Positions 1 through 6,789 of a DNA stretch of 7,338 bases are shown one piece after another; position 1 is the stretch's first letter, and every line of letters begins with the position of its first letter. This stretch comes from an uncultured Prosthecobacter sp. Lineage in GTDB: Bacteria > Verrucomicrobiota > Verrucomicrobiia > Verrucomicrobiales > Verrucomicrobiaceae. The notes under the pieces were generated by a model. The model made no database searches and was not told the DNA's origin. It saw only the letters and a program-made list of their open reading frames with translations. The DNA lies in the NCBI GenBank assembly GCA_947523045.1, contig CANNUR010000147.1, positions 1 to 7,338 on the forward strand. Direction: 5' to 3'. The translations under genes were made by a program, and so were the position numbers.

Positions 1-1
1 G

Positions 2-799
2 TATCACTCGCGTTTCAAGGGGCAGGGGATTGAGTTCGATGACTTCCGCGAGTACCAGGCCGGCGACGACGTGCGCTTCCTCGACTGGAACGTCACCGCG
101 CGCATGAACGAACCCTTCGTGCGCAAGTACATCGAGGAGCGCGAGCTGACCGTCATGCTCGTCGTCGATGTCAGCGCCTCGGGCGACTTCGGCAGCGTCG
201 AGGACAGCAAGCGCGAGCGCGCCGCCGAGGTGGCCGCGGTGTTTGGCTTCAGCGCCGTGCAGAACCAGGACAAGGTCGGCCTGCTGCTGGTCAGCGACCG
301 GGTCGAGCACTACCTGCCGGCACGCAAGGGCAGCGCCCACGCCCTGCGCCTCCTGCGCGACATCCTGACGATCCGCCCGCAGAGCGGCGGCACCGATCTG
401 GCGCCCGCGCTCGACACCGCCCTCAAGCGCATCGCCCACCGCGCCCTGGTGGTCATCGTCTCCGATTTTCACACGCCCAACGCCGCCTGGGAGGCCAGCC
501 TGCGCCCGCTGGCCGCCAAGCATGACGTGGTCGCCGCCGAGGTGCGCGATCCGCAGGAGGAGGAACTGCCCGATGCCGGTCGCATCTGCCTGCAGGATCC
601 GGAAACCGGCGCCCAGCTTGTCGTCAACACCAGCGACCCGGCCGTGCGCCGTCGCTACGCCGAGGCGGTCGCCGCCCGCGACGAGGAATTGGCGCGACTG
701 CTGCGCAAGAACGGCGTCGAGCGCATCGAGGTGCGTCTCGACGAGGACTATGCGCCGGCGATGAAGGCCTACTTTCGCGCAAGGAGGAGACGCAAGTGA
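2..799 (+). CDS. DUF58 domain protein, 5' end missing
   Basis: The reading frame is open from base 2, so the visible 265 residues are the C-terminal part of a longer protein; the GTG at 71 lies inside the conserved domain and is not the start. The first residues, HSRFKGQGIEF followed by REYQAGDDVRFLDWN and an EERELTV segment, are the hallmark of DUF58 (a vWA-like family). A MIDAS-like DVSAS begins at nucleotide 167, with SGGTD and VSDF further on, so the metal-site residues look intact. DUF58 proteins are usually near 300 residues, so perhaps 25-50 are missing. They sit beside MoxR AAA+ ATPases and Bat vWA proteins and are presumed partners of the ATPase; the molecular function is not established. 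The protein ends in a basic RARRRRK tail. Its stop overlaps the next start by 4 bp (GTGA), which suggests an operon with coupled translation. Confidence 0.93.
   Translation, partial: YHSRFKGQGIEFDDFREYQAGDDVRFLDWNVTARMNEPFVRKYIEERELTVMLVVDVSASGDFGSVEDSKRERAAEVAAVFGFSAVQNQDKVGLLLVSDRVEHYLPARKGSAHALRLLRDILTIRPQSGGTDLAPALDTALKRIAHRALVVIVSDFHTPNAAWEASLRPLAAKHDVVAAEVRDPQEEELPDAGRICLQDPETGAQLVVNTSDPAVRRRYAEAVAARDEELARLLRKNGVERIEVRLDEDYAPAMKAYFRARRRRK
781..787 (+). promoter_or_regulatory. Strong Shine-Dalgarno for the DUF4381-like gene
   Basis: AAGGAGG lies 8 nt upstream of the GTG at 796, inside the last codons of the DUF58 gene. This near-perfect site supports the GTG start even though it overlaps the previous stop codon. 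Confidence 0.8.
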
Positions 800-1329
800 T
801 CGCCTGGCTGCTCGCCCAGCAGGCCGCCCCCAAGGGCCCACCCCTGCAACCGCTGCCGCACCCGGAACTGCCGGCGGTGGAGTTGCCGCCCGCCGGCCTG
901 CCACCGGGCCTCATCGTACTCGGCGCCCTCGGTCTCGCCGCCCTGCTCGGCCTGGTGATCTGGCTGCTGCTGCGCCCGCCGGCCCCGGCCGCCGTACCGC
1001 CGAAGCGACCGTTCCAGAAGGCGCTGAAAACCCTGCGCGAGATCCAGGCGCGCGCCGCCTCGCAGGAGCCGGGCCTGACCTCGGCCCAGGTCTCCGCCGC
1101 CCTGCGCGCCTACTTCCTCGAGCGCTACCACATTCCCGCGCCCTTTCGCACCAGCCAGGAACTGTTTGCCGGCAACACCATCCCGGCGACCTCCCAGCGC
1201 CTGCACCGCTACGCGCCGCTCGCCGAGCTCTGGGATCGACTCTCCTTCGCGCCGATCCCCGCCAGCCGCGAGGAAGCCGAGCGCCTTGCCGCCCAGGCCA
1301 TCGCCCACCTTGAGGAGGACCGGCCGTGA
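796..1329 (+). CDS. DUF4381-like single-pass membrane protein of the Bat operon
   Basis: The 177-residue protein has a proline-rich N-terminal stretch (about 12-37), one transmembrane helix (about 38-59, ending WLLLRPP), and a cytoplasmic helical domain. In that domain, 'LRAYFLERYHIPAPFRTSQEL' (split here only as a landmark, about 103-123) and a later LWDRLSFAP resemble the DUF4381 family, which lies between DUF58 and vWA genes in many Bat operons. No enzymatic motif is visible. It is probably a membrane adaptor of the complex; this role is inferred from context only. The start is GTG, chosen because AAGGAGG lies 8 nt upstream and because the GTGA overlap with the DUF58 stop is repeated at this gene's own 3' end. 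The first residues MIAWLLAQQA are weakly hydrophobic and could be mistaken for a signal peptide, but the segment is too short. Confidence 0.8.
   Translation: MIAWLLAQQAAPKGPPLQPLPHPELPAVELPPAGLPPGLIVLGALGLAALLGLVIWLLLRPPAPAAVPPKRPFQKALKTLREIQARAASQEPGLTSAQVSAALRAYFLERYHIPAPFRTSQELFAGNTIPATSQRLHRYAPLAELWDRLSFAPIPASREEAERLAAQAIAHLEEDRP
1313..1318 (+). promoter_or_regulatory. Shine-Dalgarno for batA
   Basis: AGGAGG ends 7 nt before the GTG at 1326, within the end of the upstream gene. It supports the non-ATG start of the vWA protein and the GTGA overlap. Confidence 0.75.
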
Positions 1330-2351
1330 ACATTCCCTTCCTCAAGGACTTCATCTGGGCGGAGCCGGTCTGGCTGTGGACGCTGCTGCTGCTGCCCGTG
1401 CTCGCCTGGTGGCGCAGTCGCCCCGGCAGCGCGCCGGCGGTGCTGTTCCCGACCGCCTTCCTCTTCCGCCAGCCCGGCTTCAAGGCGCGCTCGCGCCGCG
1501 GCGGTTTTGTCTTCGGTCTGGTCCTGCTCAGCCTCGCCGCCGCCATCGTTGCCCTGGCGCGACCGCAGAAGGTCATCTCCCATGATGAAGACAACACCGA
1601 GGGCATCGCCATCTGCCTGACCGTCGACGTCTCGCTGTCGATGCTCATCGAGGACTTCTACATCGACGGCCGGCCGGTCAACCGCCTGATCGCCGCCAAG
1701 CGCGTCATGCGCGACTTCATCCGCGGCCGCAAGAGCGACCGCATCGGCATCGTCGCCTTCGCCGGCGCGCCCTACCAGCCCTGTCCGCTCACCCTCGACC
1801 ACGAGTGGCTGGAGGCCAACCTCGACCGCGTGCAGACCGGCGTCATGGAGGACGGCACCGCCATCGGTTCGGGCATCGCCGCCGCCTCGCGCCGCCTCGA
1901 CAAGGAGAGCGTGCCGAGCAAGGTCATCATCCTGCTCACCGACGGCGCCAACAACAGCGGCAAGCTCAATCCGCAGGACGCCGCCAAGCTGGCGGCCACG
2001 CTCGGACAAAAGATCTACACGATCGCCATCGGCACGCCCGGCGTGCACATGATCCCGCTGCCCAACGGCCGCGTCATCACCAGCGGTCGCCAGGAGTTCG
2101 ACGAAGCCACGCTCATGGAGGTCGCGCGCATCGGCGGCGGCCAGTTTTACATGGCCCAGGACCTCAACGCCCTGCAGGAGATTTTCTCGACCATCGACCA
2201 GCTGGAGAAGACCGAGATCAAGCGCCGCAGCATCGTCGAAACGCGCGAGATGTTCTTCTTCCCGTTGCTCGCCGCCGCCGCCCTGCTGGCCCTGGCCCTG
2301 ACCCTGCGTCTTACCGTCCTCAACGCCGCCCCGGTGGCGGTCGCCACATGA
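1326..2351 (+). CDS. batA: BatA-type vWA membrane protein
   Basis: The 341-residue protein has the standard BatA layout: two N-terminal membrane helices (about 14-28 and 60-78), a vWA domain (about 92-290) and a C-terminal helix (about 309-332). The MIDAS is complete: D101, S103 and S105 in DVSLS, T178 in EDGTAIG, and D206 in LLTDG. This predicts a divalent-metal-dependent ligand site. BatA is believed to act with BatB and the MoxR/DUF58 proteins in an envelope complex; the ligand is unknown. The length is typical for the family. The GTG start follows AGGAGG by 7 nt and overlaps the preceding stop. Its own stop overlaps the batB start as ATGA. The N-terminal segment (AEPVWLW...LLPVLAWW) resembles that of the next gene, consistent with the two being old paralogues. 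No abnormality was seen. Confidence 0.93.
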   Translation: MNIPFLKDFIWAEPVWLWTLLLLPVLAWWRSRPGSAPAVLFPTAFLFRQPGFKARSRRGGFVFGLVLLSLAAAIVALARPQKVISHDEDNTEGIAICLTVDVSLSMLIEDFYIDGRPVNRLIAAKRVMRDFIRGRKSDRIGIVAFAGAPYQPCPLTLDHEWLEANLDRVQTGVMEDGTAIGSGIAAASRRLDKESVPSKVIILLTDGANNSGKLNPQDAAKLAATLGQKIYTIAIGTPGVHMIPLPNGRVITSGRQEFDEATLMEVARIGGGQFYMAQDLNALQEIFSTIDQLEKTEIKRRSIVETREMFFFPLLAAAALLALALTLRLTVLNAAPVAVAT

Positions 2352-3970
2352 ACCTCAGCTTTGCCGAACCCCGCCTGCTGCTCTGGCTGCTGATCCTGCC
2401 CGTGCTCGCCCTGCTGCGCTTCGGCGCCGGCTGGCGCGCGCGCCGGGCGGTGGCCCAACTCACCGCGCCGCGCCTGCGCGCCGCCCTGCTCGTCGGCGTC
2501 TCGCCCTGGCGCGCCGGCCTGATCTTCACCCTGCAGTTGCTCGCCCTCGCCTGCTTCCTGCTCGCCCTCGCCGGCCCGCGCTGGGGCGAGGACCGCCAGA
2601 CCCAGGTCGAGTCGGGCCGCAACGTCATCCTCGCCATCGACACCTCGCGCTCGATGCTGGCCGATGACCTGACGCCGAACCGGCTCACCCGCGCCAAGCT
2701 CGCCTCCCAGGACCTCATGGGCGCGCTCAAGACGGATCGCGTCGGCCTGATCGCCTTCGCCGGCAACGCCTACCTGCAGGCGCCGCTCACCACCGATCAC
2801 GAGGCGATTCTCGAAGCCATCGACTCGCTCGACTTCACCTCCGTGCCGCGCGGCGGCAGCGAGATCGGCCGGGCCCTGCGCCTCGCCATCGAGACCTTCG
2901 AGAAAAACCCGGCGCGCAACCACGGCCTGATCCTGTTCAGCGACGGCGGCGAACCCGATGCCGAGGTGCGCGGTCTCGCCGAGCAGGCCGCCAAGAAGAA
3001 CATCCTCGTGCTCACCGTCGGTGTCGGCACCGAGAGCGGCGCCCTCATCCCCGATCCGGATCCCGAGCGCGCCGGCGAGTACGTGCGCGATGCCGAGGGC
3101 AACGTCGTGCGCACCCGCCTGGAGGAATCCGTGCTCGTCGAGATCGCCCGCCTCACCCGCGGCCGCCACCTCCGGCTCGGTTCCCAGCCGCTCGCCGCCG
3201 GCGTGGTGCGCGACCTGCTCTCCGCCCTGCAGGCGCAGGCCAATGAAGCCCGGCAAATTGTCAAACCCATCGAACGTTATCAATGGCCGTTGTCTATGGG
3301 AGTACTGCTGCTCATGATCGCCTGGTTCCTCCGCCCCTCTCCGTCGCCCCGTCCGGCCCGTGCCCTGCCGGCGGTCGCCGCCCTCTTCCTGTGCGCCGCC
3401 CCACCGGCCGAAGCCGCCCCCTTCTGGGCCTCGTTGTTTGGTCGCGGCGGCGACAATGCCGAGCGCGCCCGCGAGGCCTTTGCCCAGGGGGAGTCCAAGC
3501 TGGCTGCGGAACTGCTCGACCGCAGCCTGCGCGAGGGGTTGCCCGACCGCCTGCGCCCGGGGTTTGCCCAGGCGCTTGGTTACTCGGCCTTCAAGGCCAA
3601 GGATTTTGATCGGGCGGTCGCCGGCTTCAGTCAGGCCCTGCAGGAGGAGGATCCGGCCCTGCGCGAACGCGCCCACCAGGGACTGGCCCACAGCTTGTAC
3701 GACCAGGGCGACCAGGCCCTGGCCAAGCAGCCAAAGTTCACCGTGCGCGCCTGGCGCGATTCGGTGCGCCACTTCGATGCCGCCCTCGAACACAACCCCC
3801 AGGATGCCGCCCTGCGCGAGAACCGTGAGTTCGTCCAGAAGCGCCTGGAAGAACTGCAGGAGCAGATCAACCAGCAGGAGCAGAAGCAGAAGGGCGACAA
3901 AAAGAAGGGCGAGAAGGGGGAAAAAGGGGAAGAGGGCGAGGAAGGCGAAGAGGGCGAGGCCGGCGACTAG
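2348..3970 (+). CDS. batB: BatB vWA protein fused to BatC-like TPR region, ending at an in-frame amber
   Basis: 540 residues are encoded before the TAG. The N-terminal part is BatB: helices at about 8-23 and 57-76, a vWA domain (about 90-295) with MIDAS residues D98, S100, S102 (DTSRS) and D199 (FSDGG), and a helix at 313-328. The usual MIDAS threonine position holds S171 (RGGSEIG). After a Pro/Arg linker comes a signal-peptide-like stretch (338-357, ending AEAA), then TPR-like helices (about 369-485), a Gln/Glu coiled segment (493-515) and a Lys/Glu/Gly repeat tract. Fused BatB-TPR proteins with charged tails are known in other phyla. I take the start at 2348 because it matches the family and makes an ATGA overlap with batA; the frame is open upstream to 1805, but that stretch is a shadow of batA. 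No strong Shine-Dalgarno is visible, so translation is probably coupled. The full-length gene probably reaches 4255. Confidence 0.88.
   Translation: MNLSFAEPRLLLWLLILPVLALLRFGAGWRARRAVAQLTAPRLRAALLVGVSPWRAGLIFTLQLLALACFLLALAGPRWGEDRQTQVESGRNVILAIDTSRSMLADDLTPNRLTRAKLASQDLMGALKTDRVGLIAFAGNAYLQAPLTTDHEAILEAIDSLDFTSVPRGGSEIGRALRLAIETFEKNPARNHGLILFSDGGEPDAEVRGLAEQAAKKNILVLTVGVGTESGALIPDPDPERAGEYVRDAEGNVVRTRLEESVLVEIARLTRGRHLRLGSQPLAAGVVRDLLSALQAQANEARQIVKPIERYQWPLSMGVLLLMIAWFLRPSPSPRPARALPAVAALFLCAAPPAEAAPFWASLFGRGGDNAERAREAFAQGESKLAAELLDRSLREGLPDRLRPGFAQALGYSAFKAKDFDRAVAGFSQALQEEDPALRERAHQGLAHSLYDQGDQALAKQPKFTVRAWRDSVRHFDAALEHNPQDAALRENREFVQKRLEELQEQINQQEQKQKGDKKKGEKGEKGEEGEEGEEGEAGD
3908..3961 (+). 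repeat. Six degenerate 9-nt units encoding Gly-Glu-(Lys/Glu/Ala)
   Basis: Residues 521-538 of the BatB-C protein read as six consecutive GE(K/K/E/E/E/A) triplets, encoded by an almost pure purine strand that includes the run GGGGGAAAAAGGGG at 3916-3929. The next codons, GGC GAC TAG, look like a seventh, decayed unit, so the amber codon occupies the position that is Lys or Glu in most units. Such a tract is prone to slippage and to sequencing error. The encoded segment is likely a flexible, charged linker. Confidence 0.8.
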
Positions 3971-4255
3971 GACGGCCAGGGCAAGGACCGCAGTCGCAAG
4001 GAAAGCCTCGGCAAGAAGGAGGAGGGCGAAGGCGAGAAGGAGGAACTGCCCGAGGGCCAGATCCAGGCCGCCAATCAGGGCGAGGAAGGGCAGGAGGGTG
4101 AAGAACAGGCCGAGTCCGGTGACGATGGCCAGAACGAGGCGACCGGTTTCAGCCGCAATGAGGCGCGCGCCTTCCTGCGCACCTACGCCGACGACCAGAA
4201 AAAAGCGCAGTTGGTGCGCCCGCGCGACCCGGCGGTGAACGGGAAGGACTGGTGA
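3971..4255 (+). pseudogene. In-frame continuation of the BatB-C gene after the amber codon (94 codons)
   Basis: Reading on from the TAG at 3968-3970 in the same frame gives 94 sense codons and a TGA at 4253-4255. The first part is more Glu/Lys/Gly/Gln-rich linker; the last 35 residues form a structured-looking end, with FSRNEARAFLRTYADDQKK and a final NGKDW. From memory, other aerotolerance TPR proteins also have a short helix of this type and a KDW-like end. Codons remain G/C-ending, as in a translated gene. There is no credible restart: the segment has no ATG, its only in-frame GTG/TTG codons (from 4211 on) fall within the last 15 codons, and no Shine-Dalgarno serves them. The segment ends 6 bp before batD, matching the tight spacing elsewhere. 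It is therefore either read through from upstream or recently lost; I class it as a broken gene end, with read-through as the alternative. Confidence 0.72.
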
Positions 4256-4261
4256 CCCATC

Positions 4262-6787
4262 ATGACTGGCCGATTTGACTTTCGCTTTCTTCTGCTCCCG
4301 ATGCTGATCCTGGCCGCTGCGGCGGGCCTGCAGGCCCAGCAGATCAGTGCCCGCGTCGTGCCCGGCACCGCGCGCCCCAACCAGGTCCTCAGCTACGTCA
4401 TTGAGGTGCGCGACGGCCAGATCGAGTCCTTCAGCAACCAGCTGCGCCTGCCGCTGCAGATCCAGCAGACCTCCGTCGCCTCGACCTCCACCCAGGTGAG
4501 CATCGTCAACGGTCAGCGCTCGACCTCGGTGCGCCTGAGCTGGGGCATCATGCCGCTCGAACCGGGCGAGTTCGTCATCCCCGCCCAGGAACTTGTCGCC
4601 GGCGGTCGCACCCTTGTCACCAACGAGGTCAAGCTCATCGTCGAACAGGGCGGGGCACCGGTCGCGGCCGGTGACGACGCGCTGCAGCCGATCCTGCAAA
4701 TCGAGCTGGGGCGCAAGGAGATCTATCAGGGCGAGGTCATGCAGCTCAACTGCAGCCTGTACGTGCCGCGCCAGCTGCAGTTGCGCCGCCTCGGCCTGGT
4801 CGAGATCGAGAAGAGCGACTTCGCCATCGCCCGCTTCCCGCAGCAGAGCGACCAGACCATGACCAGCATCGACGGAGTCGGTTACTACGTGCTCACCTTC
4901 CGCAGCACCCTCTCTTCGCTGCGCACCGGCGAGCTGAAGGTCGGTCCGGCCTCGATGGAGATCCTCGTCGATGTGCCGGTCGAGAATATCGGTCGCCAAG
5001 GCAATTTTCCGCCCGGGTTCCCTCCCGGCTTTTTCAATGTGCCCACCGAACCGCGCAAGCTGACGGTGAAGAGCCAGGCGGTCACGCTCAAGGTGCTGCC
5101 GCTGCCCGAGGAAGGGCGACCGGAAAACTTCAGCGGCGCGGTCGGCGAGTTCACCCTCACCGCCAATGCCACGCCGACCACACTGACGGTCGGCGATCCC
5201 CTGGCGGTGGATCTGGTGGTCTCGGGCTCCGGCAACTTCGATGCGCTCACCGAACCGCGCCTGCTCGAGCAGGGCGGCTGGAAGCCCTACCCGGCCAAGC
5301 GCTACGCCATCGAGGGCAACCTCGACCAGAACCAGACGCCGACCCTGGAACGCAAGATCGGTTTCTCCCAGGTCTTCATCCCCGAGGCCGTCCACCGCGA
5401 GCTGCCGCCCTTTGAGATCAACTTCTTCGACCCCGGCAAGCGTCAGTACGTCACCCTGCGTACCGAACCCATCCCGCTCGCCATGACCCCGGCGCCGGCC
5501 GTGGCTGCCACTGAATCCGCCCAAGGCGCGATCACCGTCGACACCGCGCCACCGCCGGTCGCCGATCCGCAGCCGGAGCTGGCCGACATCGTCATCCGTC
5601 CGCGAACCGACGCCCGCTGGCTGGCGCCCACCGGCACGCTGCTGCTGCAGAGCCGCCTCTACTGGAGCGTCCAGGCCGCGCCCGTCGGTCTGCTCGCCAT
5701 CGCCTTCGTCGCCGCCTGGGTGCGCCGCCGTCGCGAGACCCTGGAGTCCGGTCGCGCCGGCGAACTGCGCCGCGCCTGGGCACCGCTGGAAGCCGCCGGC
5801 CGCCTGTCGGATGCCGACTTCCTCCACCACGCCGCACAGTTCCTCCACGTCGCCCAGGGCCTCGACCGCGTCGAGGATCCGGACCTGCGCCGCCTGCTCG
5901 AACGCTACCAGTCGCTCAACTTCGCTCCCACCCCGGAAGCACCGCTGGAAAAGTCCGAACGCTCGCGCCTGCTCGGCCGCCTGCGCCGCCTCTTCCAGGA
6001 ATCGCTGGCCCGCGCGACCCTGCTCCTCCTCCTGCTGGCCGCCGCCCCGCTGGCCGCCGCCGAGGACAGCCCCGATGCCGTGTACCGCGAGGCCGTGGCG
6101 CTGCTGGAAAAGGGCGACTTCGGTCGCGCCCAGTACCTCGCCGAGGGCCTCACCAAGCGCGAGCCGGCGGTGCTCGGGGCCGACCTCTTTGAAGTCATCG
6201 GTCATGCCCGCTACCGTCAGGAGGATCCGGGACGCGCGGCGCTCTGGTACCAGCGCGCGCAGTTGCTCGACGGCCGTTCGCCCGAGCTGCGCCAGAACCT
6301 GCGTCACCTGTTCGAGCAGTACCGCTACCTGAGCTTTGGCGACCGCTCGACGCTGGCCGGCTGGAGCCTCAAGCTGACGCTCAATGAATGGCTGCTGCTC
6401 GCCGCCGCCGGCCTCTGGCTGACCCTGCTGCCGCTCACCTGGCGCGTGCTCTCGCGTCGCCCCGCCTCCTGGCCACTCACCGTCGCCGCCTGCGGTCTGG
6501 CCCTGCTGCTGCCCTCGGCCGCCTTCGCCGCCCTGCGCCCCGCCAGCGCGGAGCGGGTCGATGACCTCCACATCGTCACCGCGCCCGACATCCGCGCCTA
6601 CACCGCCGCCACCACCACCTCCGGCACGGTGATTGATCTGCCGCCCGGCAGCCAGGTGCGCCTGCTGGAAAAGCGCGGCGCCTGGATCTACGCCGAGGTG
6701 CCCTCGCGACCCGAGAACCTGCGCGGCTGGATCGAAAACCGTGCCCTGACGCCGCTCTGGCCCTGGGACGCCTCGCTCATCCCCTGA
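4262..6787 (+). CDS. batD: BatD fused to a BatE-like TPR/SH3 module
   Basis: This 841-residue protein starts with a signal peptide (FLLLPMLILAAAAGLQA, likely cut after A25). A BatD region of beta-sandwich character follows (about 28-410), with a Gly/Pro/Phe loop (NFPPGFPPGFF, 248-258), a Pro/Ala linker, and a membrane helix (about 466-486) followed by RRRR. A short helical cytoplasmic domain (about 500-580) comes next. Then there is a second signal-like hydrophobic stretch (584-600), TPR-like helices (604-690), two helices (706-728 and 736-757), and a bacterial SH3-like domain (about 770-833, with LPPGSQVRLLEKRGAWIYAE and GWIENRAL). TPR plus helices plus SH3 is the layout of BatE in Bacteroidota, so this is a D-E fusion. 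BatD alone is usually near 550-600 residues. The ATG gives a clean signal peptide; GGTGA lies 6 nt upstream and GGGAAGGA 13 nt upstream. Confidence 0.9.
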   Translation: MTGRFDFRFLLLPMLILAAAAGLQAQQISARVVPGTARPNQVLSYVIEVRDGQIESFSNQLRLPLQIQQTSVASTSTQVSIVNGQRSTSVRLSWGIMPLEPGEFVIPAQELVAGGRTLVTNEVKLIVEQGGAPVAAGDDALQPILQIELGRKEIYQGEVMQLNCSLYVPRQLQLRRLGLVEIEKSDFAIARFPQQSDQTMTSIDGVGYYVLTFRSTLSSLRTGELKVGPASMEILVDVPVENIGRQGNFPPGFPPGFFNVPTEPRKLTVKSQAVTLKVLPLPEEGRPENFSGAVGEFTLTANATPTTLTVGDPLAVDLVVSGSGNFDALTEPRLLEQGGWKPYPAKRYAIEGNLDQNQTPTLERKIGFSQVFIPEAVHRELPPFEINFFDPGKRQYVTLRTEPIPLAMTPAPAVAATESAQGAITVDTAPPPVADPQPELADIVIRPRTDARWLAPTGTLLLQSRLYWSVQAAPVGLLAIAFVAAWVRRRRETLESGRAGELRRAWAPLEAAGRLSDADFLHHAAQFLHVAQGLDRVEDPDLRRLLERYQSLNFAPTPEAPLEKSERSRLLGRLRRLFQESLARATLLLLLLAAAPLAAAEDSPDAVYREAVALLEKGDFGRAQYLAEGLTKREPAVLGADLFEVIGHARYRQEDPGRAALWYQRAQLLDGRSPELRQNLRHLFEQYRYLSFGDRSTLAGWSLKLTLNEWLLLAAAGLWLTLLPLTWRVLSRRPASWPLTVAACGLALLLPSAAFAALRPASAERVDDLHIVTAPDIRAYTAATTTSGTVIDLPPGSQVRLLEKRGAWIYAEVPSRPENLRGWIENRALTPLWPWDASLIP

Positions 6788-6789
6788 CC

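Noticed and set aside
911..1648. A 245-codon minus-strand frame, and an overlapping one at 1209-2048
   Set aside because: Both lie opposite well-supported genes and have Arg/Gly-rich or low-complexity products without motifs.
1805..2347. Upstream extension of the BatB frame to an ATG at 1805
   Set aside because: The extension overlaps batA, is His/Arg-rich without a domain, and would bury the normal BatB N-terminal helix. The ATG at 2348 fits family and overlap pattern.
1392..2410. Identical 15-nt CTGCCCGTGCTCGCC in batA (1392-1406) and batB (2396-2410)
   Set aside because: Both encode the same LPVLA part of the paralogous N-terminal helix. It is coding similarity, not a mobile or regulatory repeat.
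3258..3283. Promoter-like pair TTGTCA and TATCAA inside batB-C
   Set aside because: The spacer is 14 nt and the -10 matches 4 of 6. In an AT-richer patch this is weak evidence for a promoter.
3958..3977. Small inverted repeat GGCCG/CGGCC with the TAG in its 10-nt loop, considered as a recoding hairpin
   Set aside because: A 5-bp GC stem is expected by chance in this sequence. Known recoding elements usually lie downstream of the stop and are larger.
3360..4238. A 292-codon + strand frame spanning the amber region
   Set aside because: It is a shifted frame of batB-C, rich in Arg/Ala/Ser with no domain. The main frame explains the region better on both sides of the TAG.
2147..6571. A 1474-codon open frame on the minus strand, antisense to batB-C and batD-E
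   Set aside because: It is in exact codon register with the sense genes, so antisense stops would need sense TTA, CTA or TCA codons, which this GC-rich gene set avoids. Its product is low-complexity (runs of G, Q, A, E, L) with no recognisable domain. It is a composition artefact.
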